Numbered from the stretch's first letter, positions 9,291 to 18,749 are shown. The stretch: 64,000 nt of DNA from Amycolatopsis sp. DSM 110486 (GCF_019468465.1 NZ_CP080519.1:10099001-10163000), one strand, 5' to 3'. The notes: generated by a model not told the origin, from the sequence alone. Made by a program: numbers and translations.

Positions 9291-10255
9291 CCACCTATCG
9301 CGAAGCGTTGCGGGCCGGCCTGCGCGACGCCCTCGAACACGACGAGCGCACGTTCCTCATGGGCGAGGACGTCGGCCGCTACGGCGGGTGCTTCGCGGTC
9401 AGCCTCGGCCTGCTGGAAGAGTTCGGGCCCGAGCGCGTCCGCGACACCCCGCTGTCGGAGTCCGCGTTCGTCGGCGCCGGGATCGGCGCCGCACTCGGCG
9501 GGATGCGGCCAATCGTCGAGATCATGACGGTCAACTTCAGCCTGCTGGCGCTGGACCAGATCCTCAACAACGCCGCGACGCTGCTGCACATGTCCGGCGG
9601 TCAGCTCAACGTGCCGCTGGTGATCCGGATGACAACCGGTGCCGGCCGGCAACTCGCGGCGCAGCATTCCCACAGCCTCGAAGGCTGGTACGCCCACATC
9701 CCGGGCCTGCGGATCGTCGCCCCCGCGACGATGGAGGACGCCCGTGGGATGCTGTGGACCGCGGTGCAGGATCCGGACCCGGTCCTGCTGTTCGAACACG
9801 GCACGCTGTACAACGTGTCCGGTGAGCTGGCGCCGGACGCAGGCGCGGTGGACATCGACCACGCGGTGATCCGGCGTCCCGGCACCGACGTCACCTTGAT
9901 CGCCTACGGCGGCACACTGCGCACCGCACTCGACGCCGCCGGCGAACTCGCCGATTCGGGCGTCGACGCCGAAGTCCTCGACCTGCGTACGCTGCGACCT
10001 CTCGACGAGCCCACGATCCTCGACTCGATCGCCCGCACGCACCGGCTGGTCGTCGTCGACGAAGGCTGGCGCAGCGGCAGCCTGTCCGCCGAGATCGCAG
10101 CACGGGCCGCGGAAAAGGCGCTCTACGAGCTCGACGCCCCGATCGAACGCGTGTGCACCGCCGAGGTGCCGATTCCCTACGCGCAGCAACTCGAGTACGC
10201 CGCCCTGCCGCAGCCGGCGGACGTCGTGGCAGCAGCCCGGCGGGCGGTGGGCTGA
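9287..10255 (+). CDS. 2-oxoacid dehydrogenase E1 beta
   Basis: A 322-residue transketolase-type subunit. It starts [20 protein letters not shown], followed by [34 protein letters not shown], and the C-terminal transketolase domain with [13 protein letters not shown] and VVDEGW. The length is normal for the family. It pairs with the preceding E1-alpha (4-bp overlap) and precedes E2 by one base, so the subunits are probably made in step. It acts in the cytosolic oxidative decarboxylation complex. Confidence 0.93.
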   Translation: MTTYREALRAGLRDALEHDERTFLMGEDVGRYGGCFAVSLGLLEEFGPERVRDTPLSESAFVGAGIGAALGGMRPIVEIMTVNFSLLALDQILNNAATLLHMSGGQLNVPLVIRMTTGAGRQLAAQHSHSLEGWYAHIPGLRIVAPATMEDARGMLWTAVQDPDPVLLFEHGTLYNVSGELAPDAGAVDIDHAVIRRPGTDVTLIAYGGTLRTALDAAGELADSGVDAEVLDLRTLRPLDEPTILDSIARTHRLVVVDEGWRSGSLSAEIAARAAEKALYELDAPIERVCTAEVPIPYAQQLEYAALPQPADVVAAARRAVG

Positions 10256-10256
10256 G

Positions 10257-11555
10257 GTGGCTGAATTCCTGATGCCCGCGCTCGGCGCGGACATGACCGA
10301 GGGCACCATCCTGGAATGGCTGGTGAAAGCCGGGGACACCGTGCGCAAGGGTGACATCGTTGCTGTAGTGGACACCGACAAAGCCGCGATCGAGGTCGAG
10401 TGCTTCACCAGCGGCACCGTGAGCGAGGTTCTCGTGCCTGTGGGCACGCGCGTTCCGGTGGGGACACCGCTGGCTGTACTCGCCGCGGGTCCCGGCATGA
10501 CTGAAGTCGGACCAACTACGCAGGACGAGCGTGAACCTGCTCCTGAGACCGTTCCGCACGTAGAGCCAGGTCCTCCAGCCGAAGTGGCGCTCGCGACACC
10601 GCCGACCCGCAAGTTCGCCGCACAGTCCGGAGTCGACCTCGCGACCGTGCACGGCTCGGGCCGCGACGGACGAGTGACTCACGCCGACGTCGCACGGGCC
10701 ATCGCCGCACGGACCCCGCTGCCGGCAGGCCGCGTCCGCATTTCCCCCTACGCCAGGAAGCTGGCGGTCAAACTGGGAGTGGCCGTGTCCTCCCTCCTCC
10801 CGGCGCAGGCGGGCCGGGCGATCCACGCTCGCGATGTACGAGCAGCGGCCCAGCGCCGGGCGGAACGAGCGCCGGCGCGCCACGGCCAGGACGCGGAAGC
10901 CATGCGCCGGGCGATCGGCGCCCTGATGGCGCGGGCCAAGCGCGAGATCCCGCACTACTACCTGTCCACCACGATCGACCTGCACACCGCGGTGGAGTGG
11001 CTGCGCGAGCACAACTTGCACGTTCCGATACCCGAGCGGATCCTGCCCGCGGCGCTCCTGCTCAAGGCGACCGCGCTGGCCGCCCGGCGCGCACCTCAGC
11101 TCAATGGACACTGGGTCGACAACAGCTTCCACCCGGCGGACTCCGTGCACCTCGGGACGGCAGTCGCCCTGCGCGGAGGTGGACTCCTCACGCCCGTGAT
11201 TCTCGACGCGGCGGATCGCTCCGCATCGGAGCTGATGGCCGAACTGCGTGCCGCTGTGACCCGGGCGAGGACGGGGGCCTTGCGCTCCACGGACCTCACG
11301 GCAGGCACCATCACCGTGACCAATCTCGGCGACAACGGCGTCGAGTCGGTTCACGGCGTCATCTACCCGCCGCAGGTCGCCCTCGTGGGGTTCGGCACGA
11401 TCACCTCGCGCCCGTGGGCAGTCGACGGCCTGCTCGGCGTCCGCCCTCTTGTCACCGCGACGCTGTCGGCCGACCACCGCGCCAGCGACGGCGCGACCGG
11501 TGCGCGCTTCCTGAGTCGCATCGCCGCCCTGCTGCAGCAACCGGAGGAACTATGA
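10257..11555 (+). CDS. 2-oxoacid dehydrogenase E2 (dihydrolipoamide acyltransferase)
   Basis: A 432-residue protein: one N-terminal lipoyl domain with the lipoyl-lysine motif DTDKAAIEVE (K42), a peripheral-subunit-binding segment (VHGSGRDGRVTHADV) with a second weaker one (AGRAIHARDV), then the CoA acyltransferase core. The catalytic motif SADHRASDG near the C-terminus carries H407 and D411. It transfers the acyl group from lipoamide to CoA. No E3 (lipoamide dehydrogenase) lies in this operon, so E3 must be shared from elsewhere. The GTG start is one base after the E1-beta stop. Confidence 0.93.
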   Translation: MAEFLMPALGADMTEGTILEWLVKAGDTVRKGDIVAVVDTDKAAIEVECFTSGTVSEVLVPVGTRVPVGTPLAVLAAGPGMTEVGPTTQDEREPAPETVPHVEPGPPAEVALATPPTRKFAAQSGVDLATVHGSGRDGRVTHADVARAIAARTPLPAGRVRISPYARKLAVKLGVAVSSLLPAQAGRAIHARDVRAAAQRRAERAPARHGQDAEAMRRAIGALMARAKREIPHYYLSTTIDLHTAVEWLREHNLHVPIPERILPAALLLKATALAARRAPQLNGHWVDNSFHPADSVHLGTAVALRGGGLLTPVILDAADRSASELMAELRAAVTRARTGALRSTDLTAGTITVTNLGDNGVESVHGVIYPPQVALVGFGTITSRPWAVDGLLGVRPLVTATLSADHRASDGATGARFLSRIAALLQQPEEL

Positions 11556-11809
11556 CCCCGCCACTCACCCGTGCCGAAGCGAAAAGCGCGCTCCACGCCG
11601 CGCTGGCCGGCTTCGCCAGCGAAGCCGAACTCGAGCAACTGTCACCGTCGGAAAACCTCCGCGAAGCCCTCGAACTCGATTCGATGGACTTCCTGACCTT
11701 CGTGGAACGGCTGTCGGAACAGCTCGGACGCCGCATCGAGGAGGACGACTACGACCACCTGGCCACCCTGGACTCAGCCGCCGACTTCCTCGGCGAAGCA
11801 CATCGCTGA
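11552..11809 (+). CDS. Acyl carrier protein
   Basis: An 85-residue acidic protein with the phosphopantetheine attachment motif ELDSMDFLTFVERL (Ser44) and an ACP-like helix pattern. The ATG overlaps the E2 stop (ATGA), so it belongs to the acs-E1-E2 operon. An ACP as last gene of a 2-oxoacid dehydrogenase operon is unusual. It could accept acyl groups from E2 or from the synthetase. No dedicated 4'-phosphopantetheinyl transferase or ketosynthase is adjacent. Confidence 0.85.
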   Translation: MTPPLTRAEAKSALHAALAGFASEAELEQLSPSENLREALELDSMDFLTFVERLSEQLGRRIEEDDYDHLATLDSAADFLGEAHR

Positions 11810-12082
11810 CGGCGGTCAAGCCCCTGGGAGAGCTGTGCTCACTCGTCGTCGGCGCGAGCTGCCCGCGGTGGTGTGCGTGGTCGACGACCTGGCCACACAG
11901 TTGCCGCCTTCGACGGCCGGGGACTTCTGTGCTTCGAGTCTCGGTCGTGACGCCACCGCGATGCGGTGCGCGTCGAGAAGATCACGCGCGGCCATTCGCC
12001 CCGCCGACGAAGGCGGTCCAGCCCTCGTCGCGCCCCTGCATCCGGCGAAAGCTGGTAACCCCACCGGCACAAGGAGGTCATC

Positions 12083-12743
12083 ATGAAACTGGTCCGCATG
12101 TGGTTCGGGCTCGTTTTGGTGGCCCTGGGCGTGCTGGGAATCCTGGACACCGTCGGCGTCGCGGAATGGAGCGTCACTGCCGGGCGGTGGTGGCCGCTGG
12201 CGATCATCGGATTGGGTCTCGCAGCGATGTGGTCGCAGCGACGGGTCTCGTTCGGTCCGGGCCTGCTGACCGTCGTCGGGCTGGTGCTGCTCGCGGGGCA
12301 GCTGCAGTGGACGCAAAAGACGTTGTTCTGGCCGTCGCTGCTGCTCCTCGCAGGCGCCGTGGCACTCGCCGGGCTTGCGGCCAAGCCGGTCCCGCTCCCA
12401 GCCGCGCACCGTATCGCTGGCGCTGCTGGGCGGGGCGAAGACCGTTGACCGGTCCGGGCACTTCACCCATGCTGACGTCGCGGCGGTCCTGGGCGGATCC
12501 ACCCTTGACCTGCGTCACGCCCACATCGACGACCGGGCGACGGTCGACGCGTTCGCGCTCTTCGGCGGCGTCGACGTGCTGGTGCCCGAAGACTGGCGCG
12601 TCCAGGTCGGCGGGCTGCCGATCCTCGGCGGCTACGAGGACAAAACTTCCGACGACACAGCTCTGCCGGACAACGCACCCGTCCTGAAGGTCAACGCCAC
12701 AGCCGTGCTCGGCGGGGTCAAGGTCGCGCACGACCCGAGCTGA
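12083..12743 (+). pseudogene. LiaF-like membrane protein (DUF5668 + cell-wall-active response domain), frameshifted
   Basis: The frame from ATG 12083 encodes three or four hydrophobic helices (WFGLVLVALGVLGILDTVG, WWPLAIIGLGLAAM, and more) to about residue 105. The LiaF-type C-terminal beta domain (SLALLGGAKTVDRSG, AVLGGSTLDLR, FGGVDVLVPEDW) continues in another frame from about 12395 to 12743. Relatives carry both parts in one polypeptide, so one indel near 12390-12400 is likely. Two overlapping genes are the alternative. An AAGGAGG-type site precedes the ATG. LiaF proteins damp cell-envelope stress signalling. Confidence 0.65.
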
Positions 12744-12754
12744 CAGCCGGGCCG

Positions 12755-13750
12755 TCAGTCCTCGACGTGCTGCACGAGCTCTTCGGTCGACCGCCGCACC
12801 CGCGGCGGTTCCGATTCCGAGCTGTGTCCGATCCGCACGAGCACCTGCGGTACGCCTGTCAACGAGAGCTCTTCACCGAGTTTCGCGCGCACCGTTTCGA
12901 GGTGCAGGGGCTGAGTCAGCACGGCGCCCACCAGGCCGAGGTCGACTGCCGTGAGCCACGCGAGTTCCAAGGCGTATCCGGCCCGCAAGTGGTCCAGGCG
13001 GGTATCGCCGGGCGTCACGAGAACGACCAGGACGCCGGCCGCCAGCCGCTCTTCGATCTCGGTCCAGTGCGGGACCTCGGTCGCCCGGCGGACCAGTCCC
13101 GCCCACGGCACCGCACCGGCCGGGATGCGACCCGCGGGAATGCCGACGCCGTGGCGGTGCGTCGCCTCGTCCCGGATCGTCCACAACGACAGCTCACGCT
13201 GGTACCCGCTGTCTGCTTGAAACTTCTCCGCGGCGACGTGCAGCAGCTTTGCGACGGCCGCGATGTCGGGCTCACGGGTGACGAGCCGGGCATCGACGCC
13301 CAACGTCCTGGCGGCCGAGACAACCCGCCGGGCCGCGCTGTCGCGCACCGGTTGCAGGCCGAACGGCCTCCGATGGCTCGTTCGGTGGGCGATCGCGCGG
13401 TGCAGCCGGACCTCTTCGTGCGTGGGCGCCGACGACCGGTGGGCATCCACCCGGGCAACAATCTCGGGGCGGTGCTCGTTCGGCAGCAGGACGACGTCAG
13501 CTGCCCGGCCCAGCGTTCGGACCGCGAGCTCGAGGTTCACGACGGCTGCACCGCACGACGCGGCGCGATCCCGACCGTCCGGGTCGTGGTGCGGCAGAAC
13601 GAGGTCGCCCCGTTCACGCAGCCACGCCCGTCCCGGTGCGAGGTCCAGCAGCCACGGCTGGAGGTTGTGCACCGACGGTGCGCCGAGCACGGCCCGGGCG
13701 AGGTGCTCGGTCTCGGCGCTCGTCCAGACACCAGTCTCCACGGCACTCAC
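12755..13750 (-). CDS. Acg-family nitroreductase-like protein
   Basis: A 331-residue protein of the Acg (Rv2032) type, a degenerate nitroreductase fold. APSVHNLQPWLLDL near the N-terminus is the FMN-fold entry signature, with RHRAI-like AHRTSHRRPF and the C-terminal LTGVPQVLVRIGHS. Mycobacterial Acg is a DosR-induced protein that retains FMN without clear enzyme activity. The GTG start at 13750 overlaps the stop of the DUF6292 gene by 4 bp. A decayed relative lies at about 30809-31163. Confidence 0.82.
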   Translation of the reverse strand: MSAVETGVWTSAETEHLARAVLGAPSVHNLQPWLLDLAPGRAWLRERGDLVLPHHDPDGRDRAASCGAAVVNLELAVRTLGRAADVVLLPNEHRPEIVARVDAHRSSAPTHEEVRLHRAIAHRTSHRRPFGLQPVRDSAARRVVSAARTLGVDARLVTREPDIAAVAKLLHVAAEKFQADSGYQRELSLWTIRDEATHRHGVGIPAGRIPAGAVPWAGLVRRATEVPHWTEIEERLAAGVLVVLVTPGDTRLDHLRAGYALELAWLTAVDLGLVGAVLTQPLHLETVRAKLGEELSLTGVPQVLVRIGHSSESEPPRVRRSTEELVQHVED

Positions 13751-14208
13751 CCCTTCCGGCTGAGCCGACCTGCACCCGCGGTCCACAGGTCGCGGCGATA
13801 ACGCTGCAGGCAGGTGAGCAAGCGTTCCTCCGGACCTCCCAGTTCGGGTGCTGTGGTGAGGACCGGCACATCGCCGCCACTGAGCTCCGCGAGGAACCGC
13901 GACAGGCGCGCAGGCTCCGGTACAAGCTGCACGCCGGCGTAGGCGACGATGAAGAGATCTTCGCCCGAGTGTGTCTCGATCGCCACCGCCCAGCCGTGAT
14001 GCTCGTCCCACAACAGCGCGACGTCCCGATCGGGGTGTTGGGGCAGGCGCGTCTCCAGCGCGATGTACGCCGAGAAGGGCGGATTCACGTCGGTGGTACA
14101 CGACTCCTCGCCCACGCCCATCGCGGCACTCACGGCGGCGACGTAGCCCGACAGACCGCACAGGAACGCGTATTCCCGATCCGAATCATCTCCGAGCGGG
14201 TGGGTCAC
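13747..14208 (-). CDS. DUF6292 family protein
   Basis: A 153-residue protein. The GTG start at 14208 is chosen because GGAGG lies 8 nt upstream. The core has LWDEHHGWAVAIETHSGEDLFIVAYAG, typical of actinobacterial DUF6292 proteins found beside stress or regulatory genes; the function is unknown. It is translationally coupled to the Acg-like gene (GTGA overlap), which suggests a joint role. Confidence 0.7.
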   Translation of the reverse strand: MTHPLGDDSDREYAFLCGLSGYVAAVSAAMGVGEESCTTDVNPPFSAYIALETRLPQHPDRDVALLWDEHHGWAVAIETHSGEDLFIVAYAGVQLVPEPARLSRFLAELSGGDVPVLTTAPELGGPEERLLTCLQRYRRDLWTAGAGRLSRKG

Positions 14209-14364
14209 GGTGCCCCTCCGCCTTCCGTCGCCACTTCGCTCCGATGCACTCGGCCAAGTGCAGCCATTCGTTTCTCCTTCGCCTACCCGTCTCGTCCCCA
14301 GCACACCTCGGCCGACCGGTGCGCCGATGTGGCCGTACGGCCCCCGTCCGGGTGACGAACGGCC

Positions 14365-14550
14365 TCAGCGCGTCCTGCGGCGCAGCATTGCGGCGGCCGG
14401 CATCGGCAGGCGCGAGCACCGCCGTCCGGGCGGCACGAGAGCCGCGACAGGCACCAGCCCGTCTTGTCCGTGCCACGAAAAGCCCGCACAGCAGCAACAG
14501 CGGCAGCACGGACCGTGAGAATGTCGAGCTTGTTCCGCGGCGTCGGTCAT
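14365..14550 (-). CDS. Small Cys-rich protein (61 aa)
   Basis: The ATG overlaps the stop of the DUF2267 gene (ATGA), like the other couplings in this window. The 61-residue product has an N-terminal HSHGPCCRCCCC cluster (six Cys within seven positions, two nearby His), one further Cys at 45 and an Arg-rich end. The cluster suggests metal or redox binding, but no family was recognised. The overlap and the run of Cys codons argue for a real gene; short length leaves doubt. Confidence 0.4.
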   Translation of the reverse strand: MTDAAEQARHSHGPCCRCCCCAGFSWHGQDGLVPVAALVPPGRRCSRLPMPAAAMLRRRTR

Positions 14551-14978
14551 CTCGCGAGGGGCCTTCTTGCCCCGGGCCCACCGCCGAGCAGCTCGACCAC
14601 CGACGCGGGCAGCAGTTCCAGAACGCCGTCGAGGCGGCAAAGGCTCCCGACCGCCGCCGTCACCGCCGCGGCCGCCGCCGGTACCTCGGCGCGCGTGGAG
14701 TCGGCGGACCCAGCGAACCGGGCCACAAAACCGGGGACGGCGTACCGGGTCGGTACGAAGGCCGGATGCCAGCCCTCGTAGAACAAGCCGCGCAGCAGCT
14801 CTGGCAGCTGGGCCGCGAACCTCGCGGCGCCCTCGACAGTCAGCCGATCGCGCACCGTGTGCAGCCAGGCACGGAGCATCCGGTACGCGTCCCGGTCGTC
14901 TTTCGCGCCGAGGTGGTCACGGACCACGGCCAGCCAGTCGTGCGCGGTGCTTTCCGCGTGTGCAAAGGGGTCGGACAT
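14547..14978 (-). CDS. DUF2267 family protein
   Basis: A 143-residue protein with the DUF2267 pattern DRDAYRMLRAWLHTVRDRLT, FAAQLPELLRGLFYEGWHP and a C-terminal helix pair. Function is unknown; the family is alpha-helical and frequently sits with USP and CBS genes. A paralogue lies at 21664-22119. It begins 113 bp after the P-type ATPase stop. A DosR-like box sits between the two, so it may have its own promoter. Confidence 0.88.
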   Translation of the reverse strand: MSDPFAHAESTAHDWLAVVRDHLGAKDDRDAYRMLRAWLHTVRDRLTVEGAARFAAQLPELLRGLFYEGWHPAFVPTRYAVPGFVARFAGSADSTRAEVPAAAAAVTAAVGSLCRLDGVLELLPASVVELLGGGPGARRPLAR

Positions 14979-15033
14979 CGTGGCCTCCTGCGGACGAGGA
15001 TCTCAAGGTTCGCATCGGCCCCTTGACCCGGGA

Positions 15034-15048
15034 AGGGCCCGAAGGACC
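15034..15048 (-). promoter_or_regulatory. DosR-like box upstream of DUF2267 gene
   Basis: On the gene strand this reads GGTCCTTCGGGCCCT, close to GGGACTTNNGNCCCT. A palindrome GGACCGGTCC follows directly at 15044-15053. It lies 55 bp upstream of the DUF2267 start at 14978. Function is inferred from position and symmetry. Confidence 0.4.
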
Positions 15049-15091
15049 GGTCCCGGTCGACCGCCGCATTGACCGTCAAGGGTGGATTCGC

Positions 15092-17644
15092 TCAACCGCG
15101 CCAGACGACCTTGTCGGCCTCGACCGCCACGAAGGTGACCGCCCCAGCGACCAGGACCCGAAACCACGTCCCGGCTCCGACCGGCGCGGTGTGGAACAGC
15201 GTATTCATCACCGGCACGTAGGTGAGCACCAGCTGGAGCGCCGCGGTGGCTCCGATGCCGAGGGCCAGTATTCCGCTGTGTCGGGGCCACGCGAGCACGA
15301 CGAGCCGGTTCAGCGAACGGCAGCTGATCAGGTAGGCGATCTGCACCCCGACGAACACGTTCATCGCGCTGGTACGCGCCTCCGCGATCGCTGCGCCGGC
15401 AGCGAGTTCACCGCGGTAGGCCCAGAACGCGGCGGCCACCAGCAGGATCGAGAGCAGGACGACCCGCCGCAGCAGGGCAGCAGTGAACAACGGTTGCCGC
15501 GGCGAGAGCGGCGGGCGGCGCATCAAGTTCGGCTCTTGCGGCTCGAACGCCAAGGTGAGCCCGAGGAACACCGCCGTGGTCATGTTGATCCACAGGATCT
15601 GCACCGGCACGATCGGCAGGGCCACACCCAGCAGGACCGCGGTGAGGACGACCACGCCCTCGCCGATGTTCGCGGGCAACGTCCAGGCGATGAACTTGCG
15701 CAGGTTGTCGAAGACGCCTCGTCCTTCCCGCACAGCGGCGGCGATCGAGGCGAAGTCGTCATCGGTCAGCACCATGTCGGCAGCCTGGCGGGCGGCGTCC
15801 GTGCCGGTCCGGCCCATCGCGACGCCGATGTCCGCGCGGCGCAGCGCGGGTGCGTCGTTCACGCCGTCGCCGGTCATGGCCACGATCTCGCCGCGGCGCT
15901 GCAACGCTTGCACCAGGCGCAACTTCTGACCCGGTGACACCCGGGCGAACACCTGCGTGCGCGCCACCTCGGAGTCGAAGCGGTCCCCGGCGACCCGATC
16001 CAGCTCGGCGCCGGTCATCACCACTGGCTCCGCACCCAGCCCGACGGAGGATGCGATCGCACGTGCCGTTCCGGGGTGGTCGCCGGTGATCATCTTTACG
16101 TCGATACCGGCCTCGTGACACGCCGCCACGGCCTCCCCTGCCTCCGGGCGCGGGGGATCCTGCATCGCCTGCAGGCCGAGAAAAGCCGGTCGTGGGCTCG
16201 CCGCCGAGCTGAACCAAGCGAACGCCAGCACTCGCAGCCCACGCGCGGCCAACTCGTGGTGTGTGCGCACGACTCGGTCGGCTCCGTCAGTATCCAGTCC
16301 TTCGCGACACAGGGCGAGCACCTCCTCCACCGCGCCTTTCACGTACCCCCGATCGCCGTGCACTGTGGTCATCAGCCGCCGCTCCGGCTCGAACGGCACC
16401 ACATCGGTCCGCGGTGCGGTCGCGCGCAGCGCCGACACGTCCAAACCCGCGGCGGCCGCAGCGGCGAGCAACGCACGTTCCGTCGGGTCACCTTCCTCGG
16501 GTTCAGCGTCGTTGCAAAGCACGCCCGCGATCAGGCACTCCCGCAGCGCGGGATCCAGACCGGCATCCTGCGGCGGAGCTACCCGTCCGCCCGCTGCGAT
16601 CGCGACGACGGTCATGCGGTTGCGCGTCAGAGTTCCGGTCTTGTCGGTGCAGATCACTGTGGTCGACCCGAGGGTTTCCACCGCGGGCAGATGGCGCACG
16701 ATCGCACCGCGCCGTGACATCCGCACGACGCCGATGGCCAGCACGATGGTCACCGCCGCAGGCAGCCCCTCCGGGATCGCGCCCACGGCAAGTGCGACGG
16801 CGGCGGTGAAAATCTCGGCCACCGACATCCCCCGCACCAGGCCGACCGTGAACGCGGCCACAGTCACGGCCACAATCCCGATGGTCAGTTGCCGGGAGAA
16901 TCCGGTGAGCTTGCGGGTCAGCGGGGTGACGACCGTGCCGGCACCGCTGACCATCCGCTGGATGCCGCCGAGCTGCGTCGCCGCGCCGGTGGCCACGACC
17001 AAGGCGCGCGCCGAGCCACGTGTGACGACCGTCCCGGAGTACGCGGTATTCGTCCGATCGGCGACGATGGTGTCATCGGGCAGGACCGCCACGGTCTTCG
17101 ACACCGGTACCGACTCGCCCGTCAGTGCCGACTCGTCGACTTCCAGCGCGTGCAGTTCGGCGAACCGGACATCGGCCGGGACCCGGTCACCACCCGCGAG
17201 CTCCACAATGTCGCCGGGCACGAGTTCCTCGGCCGGCACCCGCTGCCCGCGACCGCCGCGAACCACCGTCGCTTCCACCGGCACCAACCGGGCCAGCGCG
17301 TCGAGCGCGTGCACAGCGCGAGACTCCTGCACATACCCGATCAGTGCGTTGAGCAGGACCACCCCACCGATGACAGCGGCGTCGACGTAGCCGCCGAACG
17401 CCAGTGTGACGAGGCCTGCGGCCAGCAGCACGTAGATCAGCGGGTCACGAAGCTGAGCCAGCACCCGCCTCAGGAGTCCCGGTCCCTGCGCCGTCTCGAG
17501 CTGGTTCGGCCCGTGACTGACCAGCCGGGCAGCAGCCTCACCAGCGTCCAGCCCGGCTGCCGGGTCGGTCCGAAGCTTCTCGACCAGCACCTCCAACGGG
17601 ATCGCGTGCGGTGCGTCGAGCGCTCCGGTGCTCGGCGCGGCCAT
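15092..17644 (-). CDS. P2-type cation-transporting ATPase, CtpF-like
   Basis: An 850-residue membrane ATPase. It has the N-terminal cation-ATPase domain, the actuator motif LTGES near residue 175, the membrane ion-site motif AIPEGLPAAVT near 290 (the PEGL of Ca2+/Mn2+-type P2 pumps), phosphorylation motif CTDKTGTLT with D334, KMITGDHPGTA and MTGDGVNDAPAL. The C-terminal membrane helices are complete. It exports a divalent or alkali cation with ATP; the ion is not fixed by sequence. Mycobacterial CtpF is DosR-regulated, matching the context here. The ATG at 17644 is preferred to a TTG at 17647. Confidence 0.92.
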   Translation of the reverse strand: MAAPSTGALDAPHAIPLEVLVEKLRTDPAAGLDAGEAAARLVSHGPNQLETAQGPGLLRRVLAQLRDPLIYVLLAAGLVTLAFGGYVDAAVIGGVVLLNALIGYVQESRAVHALDALARLVPVEATVVRGGRGQRVPAEELVPGDIVELAGGDRVPADVRFAELHALEVDESALTGESVPVSKTVAVLPDDTIVADRTNTAYSGTVVTRGSARALVVATGAATQLGGIQRMVSGAGTVVTPLTRKLTGFSRQLTIGIVAVTVAAFTVGLVRGMSVAEIFTAAVALAVGAIPEGLPAAVTIVLAIGVVRMSRRGAIVRHLPAVETLGSTTVICTDKTGTLTRNRMTVVAIAAGGRVAPPQDAGLDPALRECLIAGVLCNDAEPEEGDPTERALLAAAAAAGLDVSALRATAPRTDVVPFEPERRLMTTVHGDRGYVKGAVEEVLALCREGLDTDGADRVVRTHHELAARGLRVLAFAWFSSAASPRPAFLGLQAMQDPPRPEAGEAVAACHEAGIDVKMITGDHPGTARAIASSVGLGAEPVVMTGAELDRVAGDRFDSEVARTQVFARVSPGQKLRLVQALQRRGEIVAMTGDGVNDAPALRRADIGVAMGRTGTDAARQAADMVLTDDDFASIAAAVREGRGVFDNLRKFIAWTLPANIGEGVVVLTAVLLGVALPIVPVQILWINMTTAVFLGLTLAFEPQEPNLMRRPPLSPRQPLFTAALLRRVVLLSILLVAAAFWAYRGELAAGAAIAEARTSAMNVFVGVQIAYLISCRSLNRLVVLAWPRHSGILALGIGATAALQLVLTYVPVMNTLFHTAPVGAGTWFRVLVAGAVTFVAVEADKVVWRG

Positions 17645-17700
17645 CAAGCGTCGCCGCGGTGGATTGCCGTCGCACCGACGAGCTGGTTCCGTTCACGCAA

Positions 17701-17711
17701 GACCCTGGTCC
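17701..17711 (-). promoter_or_regulatory. DosR-like palindrome upstream of P-type ATPase
   Basis: GACCCTGGTCC here reads GGACCAGGGTC on the gene strand and is nearly symmetrical. It lies 56 bp upstream of the ATPase start. It is one of several GGACC-type palindromes at similar distances from stress-gene starts in this window. Confidence 0.35.
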
Positions 17712-17855
17712 GCATCACGCCTCCTCAGCTTTCGAGTCGCGGCCTCCCGGCGAGCCGGTTGCGGCCGAGCGGCCGCACGGGTCCGGGCGTGCCGTCCTCG
17801 CCGATGAAGATGCCTACCAGCCAGTGGCTTCTCCCGCCCAACCGCCTGCTTCGGA

Positions 17856-18749
17856 TCAGACGCTGGGATACTTGGCGAGGATTTCGCGCAGCGCGGAGAC
17901 AAACCGCAGCGATTCGTCGTGTTCGCGCTGCCAGACGTTGCGGCCGAAGATCAGGCCGGTCGCCCCGGCTTCCATCGCCTGCTGCGCCTTCTCGAGCATC
18001 GCGTCGTCGCCCGCTCTGGACCCGCCGGAGACGAGCAGCAGGGTCCGCCCGGCCGAGCGCACGACGGCGTCAATGGCCTGCTGGCTCGTGAACTCGGCGT
18101 CGTAGGCCCGTGGCACGTGCGAATTCTTGTCCGGGTGCGGGAAGTTCACCTTCACGACGTCGGCACCGAGTTCGGTGGCCGTCCGCGCGGCGTAGTCCAC
18201 GGCGTAGAAGGAATCCCGCCCGCCTTTGGCCTCGATCGCCGCGCCGCGCGGGTAGGCCCACACGATCAGCGGCATGCCGAGCCGGTGGGCGTCCACGCGG
18301 ACCTGGCGTAGCTGCGCGAAATCGTGTTCCTGTGCGGGCGTGCCGACGTAGAGGGTGTAGCCGACAGCGTCAGCGCCGAGCCGCACGGCTTCCTCGACGC
18401 TGCCGTGCAGCGGCGACAGCGCCTCGGCATCAGAGGGGATCTCGGTCTTCCCGTTGAGCTTCAGCACCAGCGGGAGCTCGCCCGCGTAGTCCCAGTAGAA
18501 CTTCTCGGCGAGCCCGATCTGGATGGCGATCCCGTTGAAGCCGCCCTCGACAGCCAGCTTCAGGATGTACTTCGGGTCACCGGCCCGCGGATTGGCGAAG
18601 AAGTCCCGCGGCCCGTGCTCGAGCCCCTGGTCATACGGCAGGAAGAAGGCGGTCCCGTTGCGCAGGCCGTGTTCGTGCAGGATCCGGTGCAGCCGAGTTT
18701 TCTTGCCGGTGTTCAGCCCCAGCTCGGCCAGCGGTGGACGTGGTGTCAT
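17856..18749 (-). CDS. Class I fructose-bisphosphate aldolase, DhnA/archaeal type
   Basis: A 297-residue Schiff-base aldolase of the DeoC/LacD-DhnA family. It shows FFLPYDQGLEHGP near the N-terminus, IVWAYPRG, the lysine segment VKVNFP (Schiff-base Lys) and the phosphate-binding LLLVSGGSRAGDD plus GLIFGRNVWQ. It interconverts fructose-1,6-bisphosphate with triose phosphates. The ATG at 18749 follows an AAAGGA site; an upstream extension lacks homology. It lies 28 bp downstream of the slipin gene. A 13-codon remnant of the same gene end follows the second slipin at 30684. Confidence 0.9.
   Translation of the reverse strand: MTPRPPLAELGLNTGKKTRLHRILHEHGLRNGTAFFLPYDQGLEHGPRDFFANPRAGDPKYILKLAVEGGFNGIAIQIGLAEKFYWDYAGELPLVLKLNGKTEIPSDAEALSPLHGSVEEAVRLGADAVGYTLYVGTPAQEHDFAQLRQVRVDAHRLGMPLIVWAYPRGAAIEAKGGRDSFYAVDYAARTATELGADVVKVNFPHPDKNSHVPRAYDAEFTSQQAIDAVVRSAGRTLLLVSGGSRAGDDAMLEKAQQAMEAGATGLIFGRNVWQREHDESLRFVSALREILAKYPSV

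Noticed and set aside
11810..12082. Possible short gene at 11835-12086
   Set aside because: No clear start site, no motifs, Arg-rich composition typical of shadow frames.
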